Assembly: GCA_031289425.1 (NCBI GenBank)
Contig: JAITPM010000002.1
Span: 1-59,645, forward strand
Direction of reading: 5' to 3'
DNA length: 59,645 bases
Source of the DNA: Fusobacteriaceae bacterium
GTDB taxonomy: Bacteria; Fusobacteriota; Fusobacteriia; Fusobacteriales; Fusobacteriaceae
Shown here in pieces: positions 34,454 through 43,408 of the stretch. Position 1 is the stretch's first letter. Each line of letters starts with the position of its first letter. A model generated the notes under the pieces. The model was not told the origin of the DNA, did not search any database, and was given only the letters and a program-made list of their open reading frames with translations. Both the position numbers and the translations under genes were made by a program.

Positions 34454-35851
34454 ATGAAAAAAAATAGGAATATTTATCAACATATCTTTTATAAATTTTT
34501 GGAAATGACAGATGATGGTTTTATTGTAACGGATTCTGATGGCATTGTTACAGATGTCAATGAACCATATTGCAAATTTCTCAAATTAAAAAAGGAAAAT
34601 TGCCTGGGCAAAAATATTTTAAAGATCATTCCAAATTCTAAGCTTATTGATGTCATGAAAAACAGATACACAGAAGAAGGAGTTATCCACACATATACAG
34701 GAGGCAATGTCATTGAAATGAAAGCAATGGTCAATAGATCCTACGTCGAAGATAATGATGGAGAAATTATCGGCAGCATTGGACAGGCCAGATTTAAATT
34801 TCAGACATTGGATATTGCCAAGAGATTTATGGCTGAATATGAAGAATTGGAATTTTATAAAGAAGAATATCGAAAAACAGAAATAACAAGATTTTCATTT
34901 GATAGTATTATCGGCTCATGCTCCAATTTTGTAAAAATTAAAAATGATGGATTGAAAGCCGCCAAGACAAATTTTTCTGTATTATTGACAGGAGAAACCG
35001 GAACCGGGAAAGAAATTTTTGCTAAAGTAATACATTATGCTAGTCCCAGAGCACAAAAACCTATGATATGTATTGATTGCGCATCAATTCCGGAAGAGTT
35101 GATGGAATCAGAACTTTTTGGCTATGAAGAAGGGGCTTTCACAGGAGCAAAAAAGGGAGGGAAAAAAGGAAAACTTTTTATTGCTAATGGAGGAACAATA
35201 TTTTTTGATGAAATCGGTGATATGCCACTTAAAATGCAGTCAAAATTGTTGCGAGTATTACAAGAAAGAAAAATAGAACCTATAGGGAGCCTAAATGTAA
35301 TCCCAATTGATGTACGGATTATTGCGGCTACAAGGAAAAATCTCCCACAGATGATAAAAACGGGTGAGTTTCGTGAAGACCTCTTTTATCGACTCAATGT
35401 AATCAATATCGAAATGATACCTCTAAGAGAAAGAAAAGATGATATCATGGAAATGGCAAATCAATTTCTAGAAGACCTGAATCAAGAAATGAAAGGAAGA
35501 AAAATATTTGCCAAGGATATATATAACTGTCTTCGAAAGTATCATTGGCCTGGAAATATACGTGAACTAGAGAATGTAATAAAAAGTGCCTATGCCAGTT
35601 CTAACAGCTCATACATTGACTTGGTTGATTTGCCATTGAGAATTGTTAATGACAATAATATCAATGAAGCAGACCTAGAGATACCTTTGCTGGAAGTTGT
35701 AAAGAATTACGAAAAGGAATTGCTAACAGCAGCATTGAAGAAAAGCAATTGGAATTGTGATGAAGCAGCAAAAAAATTGAAACTCTCTAGAAGTGCCATC
35801 TATAAAAAAATTAAAAAATATGGGTTATCGTATCAAGTAAATAAAATTTGA
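34454..35851 (+). CDS. Sigma-54-dependent enhancer-binding regulator, PAS-AAA+-HTH (copy 2)
   Basis: The product is 465 residues and has the same domain order as its neighbour and the same residue numbering once the start is moved. The start is the ATG at 34454 after GTGGAG; the track start at 34397 has no ribosome binding site. The motifs GETGTGKE, EGAFTGA and TIFFDEIGD are intact. The PAS region has diverged (DGFIVTDSDGIVTDVNEPYC), as has the recognition helix (KLSRSAIYKKIKK versus KIHRSIIYRKIKK). The two probably sense different or related ligands and bind different enhancers. Confidence 0.92.
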   Translation: MKKNRNIYQHIFYKFLEMTDDGFIVTDSDGIVTDVNEPYCKFLKLKKENCLGKNILKIIPNSKLIDVMKNRYTEEGVIHTYTGGNVIEMKAMVNRSYVEDNDGEIIGSIGQARFKFQTLDIAKRFMAEYEELEFYKEEYRKTEITRFSFDSIIGSCSNFVKIKNDGLKAAKTNFSVLLTGETGTGKEIFAKVIHYASPRAQKPMICIDCASIPEELMESELFGYEEGAFTGAKKGGKKGKLFIANGGTIFFDEIGDMPLKMQSKLLRVLQERKIEPIGSLNVIPIDVRIIAATRKNLPQMIKTGEFREDLFYRLNVINIEMIPLRERKDDIMEMANQFLEDLNQEMKGRKIFAKDIYNCLRKYHWPGNIRELENVIKSAYASSNSSYIDLVDLPLRIVNDNNINEADLEIPLLEVVKNYEKELLTAALKKSNWNCDEAAKKLKLSRSAIYKKIKKYGLSYQVNKI

Positions 35852-35918
35852 GATACTGAATTAAAAAATCTAATAGTCCATAGAATAGTATAAATTATTT
35901 TGTCTATTCTTTTGGATT

Positions 35919-35973
35919 GGTTCCATAAAAATCATTCTTTAATATATTGAATAATTCTTTATGGAACTTTTTT
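35919..35973 (+). terminator. Strong terminator after regulator copy 2
   Basis: GGTTCCATAAAAATCATTCT pairs with GAATAATTCTTTATGGAAC, followed by TTTTTT. It isolates the regulator genes from operon 2. The 35852-36336 gap otherwise holds the enhancer sites and promoter listed separately. Confidence 0.8.
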
Positions 35974-36010
35974 ATTGGTTAAATTTAGTTATATAATTTT
36001 TATTAATAAA

Positions 36011-36048
36011 ATTCTACAAATGTAGACATAAGTCTACATTTGTAGAAT
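36011..36048. promoter_or_regulatory. Enhancer pair: two TCTACA-NN-TGTAGA palindromes in a 17-bp perfect inverted repeat
   Basis: ATTCTACAAATGTAGAC, a 4-nt spacer, then GTCTACATTTGTAGAAT is a perfect inverted repeat. Each arm is itself a palindrome (TCTACA-AA-TGTAGA at 36013-36026 and TCTACA-TT-TGTAGA at 36033-36046). The centres are 20 bp apart, about two helical turns. They lie about 200 bp upstream of the sigma-54 promoter, as expected of an activator binding site. Confidence 0.75.
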
Positions 36049-36110
36049 TTTGTATACATATGTATATAAAGGGAATCTGGTTTATTCTTTTTATAGTAAA
36101 TTAGTACATA

Positions 36111-36124
36111 TCTCCAAATGTAGA
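36111..36124. promoter_or_regulatory. Third enhancer-like site, TCTCCA-AA-TGTAGA
   Basis: It differs from the palindromes at 36013 and 36033 at one position. It lies about 125 bp upstream of the -24 element. Confidence 0.55.
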
Positions 36125-36242
36125 TTTAAAAACAATAAAAAAATTTCAATATAATATGAAATATTTTTTTGTATGGATGCCAAAATACTAATATAGTGCC
36201 ATTTGCATTTACTGTTGTCAAAAATTTTGCAATGTAATTTGA

Positions 36243-36260
36243 TTGGCAAGAATTTTGCTT
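36243..36260 (+). promoter_or_regulatory. Sigma-54 type -24/-12 promoter of the SDR-permease-thiolase operon
   Basis: TTGGCAAGAATTTTGCTT has GG and GC 10 bp apart and matches the consensus. It is close in sequence to the element at 26628. The first gene starts about 77 nt downstream. Confidence 0.8.
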
Positions 36261-36336
36261 TATTTTATATATAACAAATATAAATTGGTATCACAAATAG
36301 ATTTTATAAAAAATCAAAATTTAGGAGGTGTGTATA

Positions 36337-37098
36337 TTGAATAGATACGAAGGAAAAGTAGTTCTTATTACAGGTGCCACAGGAGGATTGGGCTCGGCTA
36401 TTGCAAGAACACTGGCAGAAGAAGGGGCATCTATTGCGATTAATTATATCAATGTTGGTGACTTAGAAACAATGGCAAAGGAGTTAGAAAAAGAAATGAC
36501 TGTTAAATTTGGTGGGAAGCATAAAGCTTATGCTGCAGACGTGACAAAGGAAGAAGAGGTCAGTTCCATGATTGAAAATATCGTAAAGGACTTTGGGAGA
36601 TTGGATGTTTTAGTTAACAATGCAGGAATTTCCATTAACTATACATCTTGGAAATATCCAGCTGAAGAATGGCAAAAAGTGATAGCTATCAATTTGAATG
36701 GTGCATTTTATTGCACGAAACATGCGCTTATTCCTATGCGAGAGCAACAATACGGAAGGATAATCAGTATTTCTTCTGTAGTTGGAATTACCGGTGCACG
36801 TGGAACAGTCGCATATGGAGCGACAAAAGCTGCTTTAATCGGAATGACCAAAACAATAGCCAGAGAGGTAGCTCAAAAAGGTATTACTGCAAATTGTTTG
36901 GCTCCGGGGTACATCAATGCTGGTATCATGAATAATGTTCCTGATAAATTTAGAGATGAAGACGTGATACCGTCTATTCCAATGGGACATTTGGGAGATA
37001 CGGATGATATAGCAAAAGCCATTGCCTTTTTAGGGTCAGATGATGCAAAATTTATTACGGGTCAGGTATTATGTGTGGACGGTGGTTTTGCAATGTAA
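36337..37098 (+). CDS. Short-chain dehydrogenase/reductase (FabG-like)
   Basis: The product is 253 residues. The NAD(P)-binding TGATGGLG is at the N-terminus, with NNAGIS, the catalytic Ser in ISSVVG and the YGATK pair. The closing VDGGFAM is typical of classical SDRs. It likely interconverts a 3-hydroxyacyl and a 3-oxoacyl compound, free or CoA-bound, given the thiolase in the same operon. The start is a TTG at 36337, placed 8 nt after AGGAGG; the GTG of the track start lies inside that site. It is the first gene after the sigma-54 promoter. Confidence 0.87.
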   Translation: MNRYEGKVVLITGATGGLGSAIARTLAEEGASIAINYINVGDLETMAKELEKEMTVKFGGKHKAYAADVTKEEEVSSMIENIVKDFGRLDVLVNNAGISINYTSWKYPAEEWQKVIAINLNGAFYCTKHALIPMREQQYGRIISISSVVGITGARGTVAYGATKAALIGMTKTIAREVAQKGITANCLAPGYINAGIMNNVPDKFRDEDVIPSIPMGHLGDTDDIAKAIAFLGSDDAKFITGQVLCVDGGFAM

Positions 37099-37167
37099 TA
37101 AAAAATATAATAAAAAAATATAATAAAAATGTGAATTATAGAATAAAAAATTTTAAGGAGGAATTTC

Positions 37168-38472
37168 ATGAATTTAGTTGTTTTATCAGGAATTGGATTA
37201 TTGATAGCATTGATAGTTTTAAGTGTGCTGTCATTTAAAAGAGTAACACCTGTTATTAGTGGTCCTTTAGCAGCGATAACGTTATGTATTTTTAGTAAAA
37301 TCCCTATTTATGACAGTGTTACAAAGGCCTATGTTCCTGGAATAGCTGCATTTTTCACATCATATTTTTTGATTTTTCTTTTGAGCGGTATCATGGGAAA
37401 AATATATGAGAAAACAGCAGCAGCCAAATCTATCGGTGAAACATTGGCATTGTTTTTCGGACCTAAAAAAGCTATGTTGGCCGTTGTCTTATCTACAGCG
37501 GTATTGATTTACGGAGGTATAACATCTTTTGTTGTTATTTTTGCAATATTTCCTATTGCTTTAGTCTTGTTCGAAAAAGCTGATACGCCTGTCAGACTTA
37601 TTCCGGGGATCGCTACATTGGGATTGTGGAGTTTCGCTATGACGGGGCCTGCTTCTACACAAATCCAAAATATCATGCCAATGCAATATCTAGGTACAGG
37701 TTCCCTTGCAGGGCTTATTCCGGGAGGTATAGGAGCATTTTTAATGTTTGCACTTGGTACATCGTACATGATGTGGGAAGAAAAACGTGCGAAAGCTCGT
37801 GGAGAACATTTTATATTTCCAAGTCATGTATCAAAGATAGAAGACTCAGCTCCAAGGCCAAAATTTGTTATTGCGTTAATTCCAATTATATTCGTAATCA
37901 TAGCTTTCAATGTTTTTAAAATGAATATTGTATATGCATTATTAATCACAGACATTTTGAGTGTTATTCTTTTCTGGAAATATTTTGCAGATGGAAATCC
38001 AATATTGGCTATTAATGAAGGAGCCATGGGTTCTATTCCTGTTATTATTAATACTGCTGCAATAGTTGGATTTGGTGCTATATCAAAACTTAGTCCATTC
38101 TATACTTGGGCAATTGATACTATTCTATCAACAAAAATGAATCCTTATGTGTTGGCTTTTGTATCTACAAATGCCTTTGCAGGTTTGATGGGCTCTTCTT
38201 CAGGAAGTTTGGGCTTAACATTCGGAGCTTTGGGAGATACATTTTTGCAATATGGTCAAGCAGGGTACAATCTTGGATATATACATAGAATGGCTGCTGT
38301 AGGAGCAGCAGGTTTGGATACATTACCTTATTGTGGGGCTATTATTTCGGTTTTAAATGTATGCGGTGTTTCTCACAAAGATGGTTATTTCCCAATTTTT
38401 ATTAATTGTACACTTATTCCAATTCTAGTAGGAACTCTTGTAATGTTGCCGATATGTTTCTTTTTGGGATAA
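37168..38472 (+). CDS. GntP-family-like permease (operon 2)
   Basis: The product is 434 residues with about 12 hydrophobic segments. It shares with the permease at 27074 the pattern FFTSYFLIFLLSGIMGKIYE, YGGITSFVVIFAIFPIALVLFEKADTPVRLIPG and the C-terminal GSSSGSLGLTFGAL and LDTLPYCGAI segments. The two are clear but distant paralogues. It probably imports a short carboxylate that the SDR and thiolase process. AAGGAGG precedes the ATG. Confidence 0.8.
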   Translation: MNLVVLSGIGLLIALIVLSVLSFKRVTPVISGPLAAITLCIFSKIPIYDSVTKAYVPGIAAFFTSYFLIFLLSGIMGKIYEKTAAAKSIGETLALFFGPKKAMLAVVLSTAVLIYGGITSFVVIFAIFPIALVLFEKADTPVRLIPGIATLGLWSFAMTGPASTQIQNIMPMQYLGTGSLAGLIPGGIGAFLMFALGTSYMMWEEKRAKARGEHFIFPSHVSKIEDSAPRPKFVIALIPIIFVIIAFNVFKMNIVYALLITDILSVILFWKYFADGNPILAINEGAMGSIPVIINTAAIVGFGAISKLSPFYTWAIDTILSTKMNPYVLAFVSTNAFAGLMGSSSGSLGLTFGALGDTFLQYGQAGYNLGYIHRMAAVGAAGLDTLPYCGAIISVLNVCGVSHKDGYFPIFINCTLIPILVGTLVMLPICFFLG

Positions 38473-38541
38473 TTATTTATTATATGTTAATATTTAAATT
38501 CGCAATAATTTTGGTATATTGATATAAAGGAGGGGAATTTG

Positions 38542-39747
38542 GTGAAAGAAATTTTGATGAAAGAAGTAGTGATTGTCAGTGCCGTGAGAACACCATTTGG
38601 TACATTTGGAGGAAGTCTCAAAGATTTCAAAGCTGTGGAGCTTGGTGGGATTGCAATAAAAGCTGCCCTAGAGCAGGCAGGCATCAAAGGAGAGCAAGTT
38701 GATGAGGTAATAATGGGTATGGTTGTTCCGGCAGGGGCAGGACAGATACCCGGTCGCCAGGCCTCTGTGAAAGGTGGTATCCCTCATGATGTTCCGGTGG
38801 TGACTATAAATAAAGTATGTGGTTCTGCATTAAAAGCTATCACTATGGCTGCACAGGCGATAAAGGCAGGAGATGCAGATATTATAGTAGCAGGTGGAAT
38901 GGAAAGTATGAGTAATATTCCTTATATTTCATCTAAAATACGTTGGGGAGCACGTATGGGAGATATTGAAATGAAAGACGCCATGATACTAGACGGCCTA
39001 TGGTGCCCTGATAATGATGTGCATATGGCTGTTATCGGAGGCCAAGTGGCCGCAGAATATGGGGTAAGTCGTGAAGAACAAGATAAATGGTCATATCGCA
39101 GTCAGATGTTGTGGAAATCGGGAGAAGAATCAGGTAAATTTGATGATGAACGTATCCCTGTAGAAATCAAAACAAAAAAAGGATTGTCTATTTTTTCAAA
39201 GGATGAATTTCCTCGTCCCGAGACTACATTAGAAAGTCTTGCAAAATTAAAACCGGTTTTTGACCCCAATGGTTCAGTCACAGCGGGTAATGCTCCCGGG
39301 GTCAATGATGGTGCAAGTGCAGTGGTTGTAATGTCACGTGAGAAAGCAGAAGAACTAAAACTACCTATATTAGCAGTTATCAAAGGTTATGCGCAAGCTT
39401 CCAGAGAATCACGTTATATCGCAACAGTTCCCGGCCTTGCGATACAAAAGTTGATGGGACGCTATAATAAAAAAATAGATGACTTTGACTTAATAGAAAT
39501 TAATGAGGCCTTTGCAGCCGTACCATTGGTTAGTGGAAAACTTTTGGGACTCGACCCGGATGCAATGGATGCCAAAGTAAATGTAAATGGTGGTGCAGTC
39601 GCAGTAGGGCATCCAATAGGTGCAACAGGAGCACGAATCTTAATGACATTGATATATGAGCTACGTCGTTCAGGAAAAAAGAATGGGATAGCAGCTATAT
39701 GCAGCGGAATGGCACAAGGTGATGCTGTTTGGGTAGAAGTAGAATAA
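38542..39747 (+). CDS. Acetyl-CoA acetyltransferase (thiolase)
   Basis: The product is 401 residues. It cleaves a 3-oxoacyl-CoA with CoA, or condenses two acetyl-CoA. The acylation cysteine is Cys93 in NKVCGSALKA. His357 in AVGHPIGATGAR and Cys387 in ICSGMAQGD complete the site, with NEAFA before them. The end CSGMAQGD differs from the commoner CIGGGMG. A GTG start at 38542 follows AGGAGGGG by 6 nt. Last gene of operon 2. It may be degradative, since SDR and permease are in the same unit and CoA-transferase is in operon 1. Confidence 0.93.
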   Translation: MKEILMKEVVIVSAVRTPFGTFGGSLKDFKAVELGGIAIKAALEQAGIKGEQVDEVIMGMVVPAGAGQIPGRQASVKGGIPHDVPVVTINKVCGSALKAITMAAQAIKAGDADIIVAGGMESMSNIPYISSKIRWGARMGDIEMKDAMILDGLWCPDNDVHMAVIGGQVAAEYGVSREEQDKWSYRSQMLWKSGEESGKFDDERIPVEIKTKKGLSIFSKDEFPRPETTLESLAKLKPVFDPNGSVTAGNAPGVNDGASAVVVMSREKAEELKLPILAVIKGYAQASRESRYIATVPGLAIQKLMGRYNKKIDDFDLIEINEAFAAVPLVSGKLLGLDPDAMDAKVNVNGGAVAVGHPIGATGARILMTLIYELRRSGKKNGIAAICSGMAQGDAVWVEVE

Positions 39748-39887
39748 AATCTAATAATATGCCTTCTCAAAATATTATTACAAAAAAAGAACAAAAAAAT
39801 ATTTACGAAAAAATATTTATTAGTAAAACAATGAAAAGAATTGACTTTAATGAAATAAGTTGTATAATAAATACATGTAGAGGATGT

Positions 39888-39921
39888 AAAATCATCCAAT
39901 GTAGACAAATGGATTTTTTAT
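39888..39921 (+). terminator. Probable terminator in the gap after the thiolase
   Basis: AAAATCATCCA and TGGATTTTTT form a short stem with a T-run. The 39748-39978 gap holds no convincing gene; the 64-residue ORF there lacks a ribosome binding site. Confidence 0.5.
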
Positions 39922-39925
39922 AAAA

Positions 39926-39954
39926 TTGACTATAAGCTCAATTTTTGATTAAAT
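39926..39954 (+). promoter_or_regulatory. Promoter before the second SurA-N-like gene
   Basis: TTGACT and TTAAAT are separated by 17 bp, 24 nt before the GTG start at 39979 and just after the hairpin. Confidence 0.45.
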
Positions 39955-39978
39955 CCACTAATATGAGGAGGCGTAAAC

Positions 39979-40443
39979 GTGATAATAGAATTAAATCCCC
40001 AAGAATTAGAACAAGCAAAAGGAGATCCTAACATAATGGCTTCAATGTTGGTTAGAAAAGCTATTGTAGAGGAAATGTCAAAGAGAGAATTTACCAATGA
40101 AGAAAAATTTCAATTAGAAATTGCTAAAAAGAATTTAGAAATAGAATTTTTCTTAAATATACTCGCTCAAAAAGACATTAAAATTGAGGATCATGAAATT
40201 TTAAAGATTTATCAAGAAAATGCAGAATCACTAAAAGACAAAAATATGGTAGAAATATTCCCACAATTAAGACAAGCTTTATTCAATCAAAAATTAGGAG
40301 AAGCTAAAGTAAAAGTAATAAATAGTTTTATTGAACAATACAAATTAAACGACGTATTGAAAGAATATGCTCCGGCTTCTCAACAACCTGCTGCTGCAAC
40401 TACTGAGAATATTGCTCCAATAATTAATACTGAAGTAAAATAA
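39979..40443 (+). CDS. SurA-N-like small helical protein (paralogue of 16543)
   Basis: The product is 154 residues with a GTG start after GAGGAGG. The whole helical part aligns with the first 130 residues of the protein at 16543 (MLVRKAIVEEM, KNLEIEFFLNILAQKDIKIEDHEIL, EIFPQLRQALFNQKLGEAK). It has only a short Ala/Pro tail where the other protein has a long acidic one. The pattern resembles the N-terminal chaperone domain of SurA/PpiC proteins. It has no signal peptide and no PPIase domain, so it would be cytoplasmic. It is a single gene between two terminators. Function unknown. Confidence 0.7.
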   Translation: MIIELNPQELEQAKGDPNIMASMLVRKAIVEEMSKREFTNEEKFQLEIAKKNLEIEFFLNILAQKDIKIEDHEILKIYQENAESLKDKNMVEIFPQLRQALFNQKLGEAKVKVINSFIEQYKLNDVLKEYAPASQQPAAATTENIAPIINTEVK

Positions 40444-40454
40444 ACATGAGATAG

Positions 40455-40488
40455 ATGGCTTATACTTTTTGGTATAGGCCATTTTTTA
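40455..40488 (+). terminator. Terminator before proB
   Basis: ATGGC-T-TATAC pairs with GTATA-G-GCCAT (one T-G pair), followed by TTTTTTAATTTT. Confidence 0.8.
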
Positions 40489-40571
40489 ATTTTAAAAATA
40501 AGAGTGCAAAAAAGAAGAATATCTTGTATAATATAGTAGTTGATTTTAAAATAAATTTAAGGTGATTAAAA

Positions 40572-41378
40572 ATGGAAAATATTTTAAAAGCAAAAGAAAA
40601 AATAAAAAATGCAAAAAGAATAGTCATAAAAGTAGGTACTTCTACTTTAACATATGCCAATGGAAAAATTAATTTGGAACTAATAAACAAACTTAGTTGG
40701 GTTTTGACGACTTTGATAAACCAAGGACGCGAGATTATTTTGGTCACCTCAGGAGCCATAGGTGTGGGGGCAACAAAGCTTAATTTTAAAGAAAGACCCA
40801 AACTCACGAGAGAAAAACAAGCTGCTGCTGCTATTGGTCAGGCATCATTAATGCAAATATATCAAAATTTTTTCAATCAATATAATCAAATGACGGCTCA
40901 AATTTTACTCACAAAAGATGATTTCAAAGAGGGCGAAAGAAAAACAAATACCAGTAATACTTTTGAAACTTTGATAGAATTCGGTGTACTTCCTATAGTA
41001 AATGCAAATGATACTATCTCAACCTTTGAAATAGAATTTAGTGATAATGACACTTTGTCAGCCAGTGTTGCCGGACTTCTGAAAGCGAACCTGTTGATAA
41101 TACTTACAGATATTGATTCTTTATATGATAGTAATCCCCAAAAAAATATAAATGCTAAACGTATTCCTTATGTTGGCAGAGTAACAAAAGAAATCGCAGA
41201 TGTGGCTGGCGATAAGGGAAGCACATTTAGTGTTGGCGGGATGGAGACAAAGATTTCTGCTGCTGAAGAATGCTATCAAGATGGTGTCATGATGGCGATA
41301 GCTGACGGTTCAGATCCGATCACGATAATAGATATTATAAATGGAAAAGATATAGGAACGATTTTTGACTGTAACTAA
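40572..41378 (+). CDS. proB: Glutamate 5-kinase
   Basis: The product is 268 residues. It phosphorylates glutamate, the first step of proline synthesis. Amino-acid-kinase motifs are present: VIKVGTSTLT, LVTSGAIGVGATKL, NANDTISTFEIEFSDNDTLSASVA and GGMETKISAAEEC. The C-terminal PUA domain of longer ProB proteins is absent, so this is the short form. proA follows 21 bp later; no proC is in the window. Confidence 0.95.
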   Translation: MENILKAKEKIKNAKRIVIKVGTSTLTYANGKINLELINKLSWVLTTLINQGREIILVTSGAIGVGATKLNFKERPKLTREKQAAAAIGQASLMQIYQNFFNQYNQMTAQILLTKDDFKEGERKTNTSNTFETLIEFGVLPIVNANDTISTFEIEFSDNDTLSASVAGLLKANLLIILTDIDSLYDSNPQKNINAKRIPYVGRVTKEIADVAGDKGSTFSVGGMETKISAAEECYQDGVMMAIADGSDPITIIDIINGKDIGTIFDCN

Positions 41379-41399
41379 AATAAATAAAAAGGATGTGAT

Positions 41400-42647
41400 A
41401 TGATGGACTTAAATTTGATAGGTAAATCCTCTAAAATTGCTGCTATGGAACTTGCCAAGCTTTCGACTAAAGTCAAAAATTTTGTTTTGGTAAAATCTGC
41501 CCAAGATTTAATCCGAAATTCACAAAAAATACTTGATATAAATAAAAAAGATGTAGAAGAAGCAATAAAAAACAAAGTAAAAGATGCTTTTATTGATAGA
41601 TTGACATTAACAGAAGCTAGGATAGAATCAATGGCTAATGGACTTATTCAAGTCGCTTCGTTAAATGATCCTGTTGGTGAATATATATTCACCAAGACAT
41701 TACCAAATGGGCTCATAGTAGGACAAAAAAGAGTGCCTTTAGGCGTAATCGCCATTATATTCGAATCCCGTCCCAACGTCACAGTGGATGCCTTTGGGCT
41801 TTGTCTAAAATCTGGAAATGCTTCTATTTTGCGTGGGGGCAAAGAAGCAATAAATACAAATAAAACAATAGTAGAAATATTGAGAACATCTCTTTCAGAA
41901 AATAAATTGAATCCGGATATTGTACAAATAATAACAGATACAAGCCATGAGACTGCTGATAAATTATTAAAATTAAATAAATATATTGATGTATTAATCC
42001 CCAGAGGCGGTGCAAATCTTATTAATAATGTTATTGAAAACAGCACTATACCATGTATTCAGACAGGATTAGGTAATTGCCATATTTACATTGATGAAAG
42101 TGGTGATTTAAACAAAGCTGTAGATATAATAATAAATGCTAAAACACAAAGGCCGGGAGTATGTAATTCAGTTGAAAAATTACTTATTCATGAAAAAATT
42201 GCAAGTAAATTTTTGCCGATTATTGGAAATGCCCTAAGAGAAAAAAATGTTGAAATAAGAGGGGACAAAGAAGTATTAAAATATGTAAAAGATGCAAAAT
42301 TGGCAACAGAAATAGATTGGCATACAGAATATGAAGATTACATAATAGGGATAAAAGTATTAAAAGATTTGGATGAGGCGATTAATCATATAAATGAATA
42401 TGGTACAAAACATTCAGAAGCTATTATTACAGAAAATTATACAAATTCTCAGAAATTTTTGAATGAAATAGATGCTGCTGCTGTGTATGTCAATGCATCT
42501 ACAAGATTTACAGACGGTGAACAGTTTGGATTTGGAGCAGAAATCGGAATAAGTACTCAAAAATTACATGCTAGAGGGCCTATGGGTCTGAAGGAACTTA
42601 CAAGTACAAAGTATATAATCTATGGAAATGGACAAATAAGAGAATAA
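41400..42647 (+). CDS. proA: Gamma-glutamyl phosphate reductase
   Basis: The product is 415 residues. It reduces gamma-glutamyl phosphate with NADPH to glutamate semialdehyde. Family segments are RVPLGVIAIIFESRPNVTVDAFGLCLKSGNA, LRGGKEA, PRGGANLINNV and the catalytic cysteine in TQRPGVCNSVEKLL. The end, FGFGAEIGISTQKLHARGPMGLKELT, is highly conserved. Two ATG codons are adjacent at 41400 and 41403; the sequence does not decide between them. Confidence 0.96.
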   Translation: MMDLNLIGKSSKIAAMELAKLSTKVKNFVLVKSAQDLIRNSQKILDINKKDVEEAIKNKVKDAFIDRLTLTEARIESMANGLIQVASLNDPVGEYIFTKTLPNGLIVGQKRVPLGVIAIIFESRPNVTVDAFGLCLKSGNASILRGGKEAINTNKTIVEILRTSLSENKLNPDIVQIITDTSHETADKLLKLNKYIDVLIPRGGANLINNVIENSTIPCIQTGLGNCHIYIDESGDLNKAVDIIINAKTQRPGVCNSVEKLLIHEKIASKFLPIIGNALREKNVEIRGDKEVLKYVKDAKLATEIDWHTEYEDYIIGIKVLKDLDEAINHINEYGTKHSEAIITENYTNSQKFLNEIDAAAVYVNASTRFTDGEQFGFGAEIGISTQKLHARGPMGLKELTSTKYIIYGNGQIRE

Positions 42648-42710
42648 AAATAGCTAGTTTAGCAAATAATTCATGGTTTTTTGAAAAAGTTTACAAGAGG
42701 TGAAGTGAAA

Positions 42711-43352
42711 ATGAATATAATTCTATTTGGAGCGCCAGGTGCAGGAAAAGGAACACAAGCAAAGCTTATAACTGAGAAATATGGAATTCCACAAATATCA
42801 ACTGGAGATATCCTAAGAACTGCTGTAGATGAGGGGACTTCAATGGGTATAGAGGCCAAAAAATATATGAACGACGGTAAATTTGTACCGGATAGCATTA
42901 TTATTGGCATTATTAAAGAAAGATTATCAAAAGATGACTGTAAAAAAGGGTTCATATTAGACGGATTTCCTCGTACAATGCCTCAAGTCATTGCTTTGGA
43001 TGAATTGATGGGTGAGATGAATACAAAACTAAACAAAGTGATATCTTTAAATGTGCCTGATGATTTGATTCTAGTCAGAGTAAGCGGAAGAAAGGTATGC
43101 AAAAATTGTGGAACTTCTTTTCATGTAAAATTTAGCCCACCAAAAAAAGAAAATGTTTGTGATGTTTGTGGTGGAGAATTATACACAAGAAAAGATGATA
43201 ATGTAGAAACAGTATCAAAAAGATTGATAGAATATCATTCTCAGACAGTTCCATTGTTTAATTTTTACAAAGACGAAGGAATTTTAGTAGAAATAGATGG
43301 AACAAGAAATTTCAATGTCGTTACAAAAGAAATTTTTGATATATTAGGATAA
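42711..43352 (+). CDS. adk: Adenylate kinase (zinc-type lid)
   Basis: The product is 213 residues. It interconverts ATP plus AMP and two ADP. The P-loop GAPGAGKGTQ is at residues 7-16, with DGFPRT. The lid carries four cysteines (CKNCG...CDVCG), the structural zinc site common in low-GC Gram-positives and relatives. The start at 42711 fits GAGGTGAAGTG upstream; the track start is 30 nt too early. It heads the adk-map-infA-rpmJ block, where other genomes often have secY first. Confidence 0.96.
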   Translation: MNIILFGAPGAGKGTQAKLITEKYGIPQISTGDILRTAVDEGTSMGIEAKKYMNDGKFVPDSIIIGIIKERLSKDDCKKGFILDGFPRTMPQVIALDELMGEMNTKLNKVISLNVPDDLILVRVSGRKVCKNCGTSFHVKFSPPKKENVCDVCGGELYTRKDDNVETVSKRLIEYHSQTVPLFNFYKDEGILVEIDGTRNFNVVTKEIFDILG

Positions 43353-43408
43353 AAATAATAGAGTAAAAAATAAAAAAATAATAATAAAAGAAATGGAGTT
43401 CAATTTTA

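Noticed and set aside
39860-39912. TGTAGA-containing sequence after the thiolase as another enhancer site
   Set aside because: AATGTAGACA and ATGTAGAGG occur there, but the palindromic partner TCTACA is missing and no sigma-54 promoter follows.
39729-39923. 64-residue ORF after the thiolase gene
   Set aside because: It starts within the thiolase gene in another frame without a ribosome binding site and runs into a terminator.
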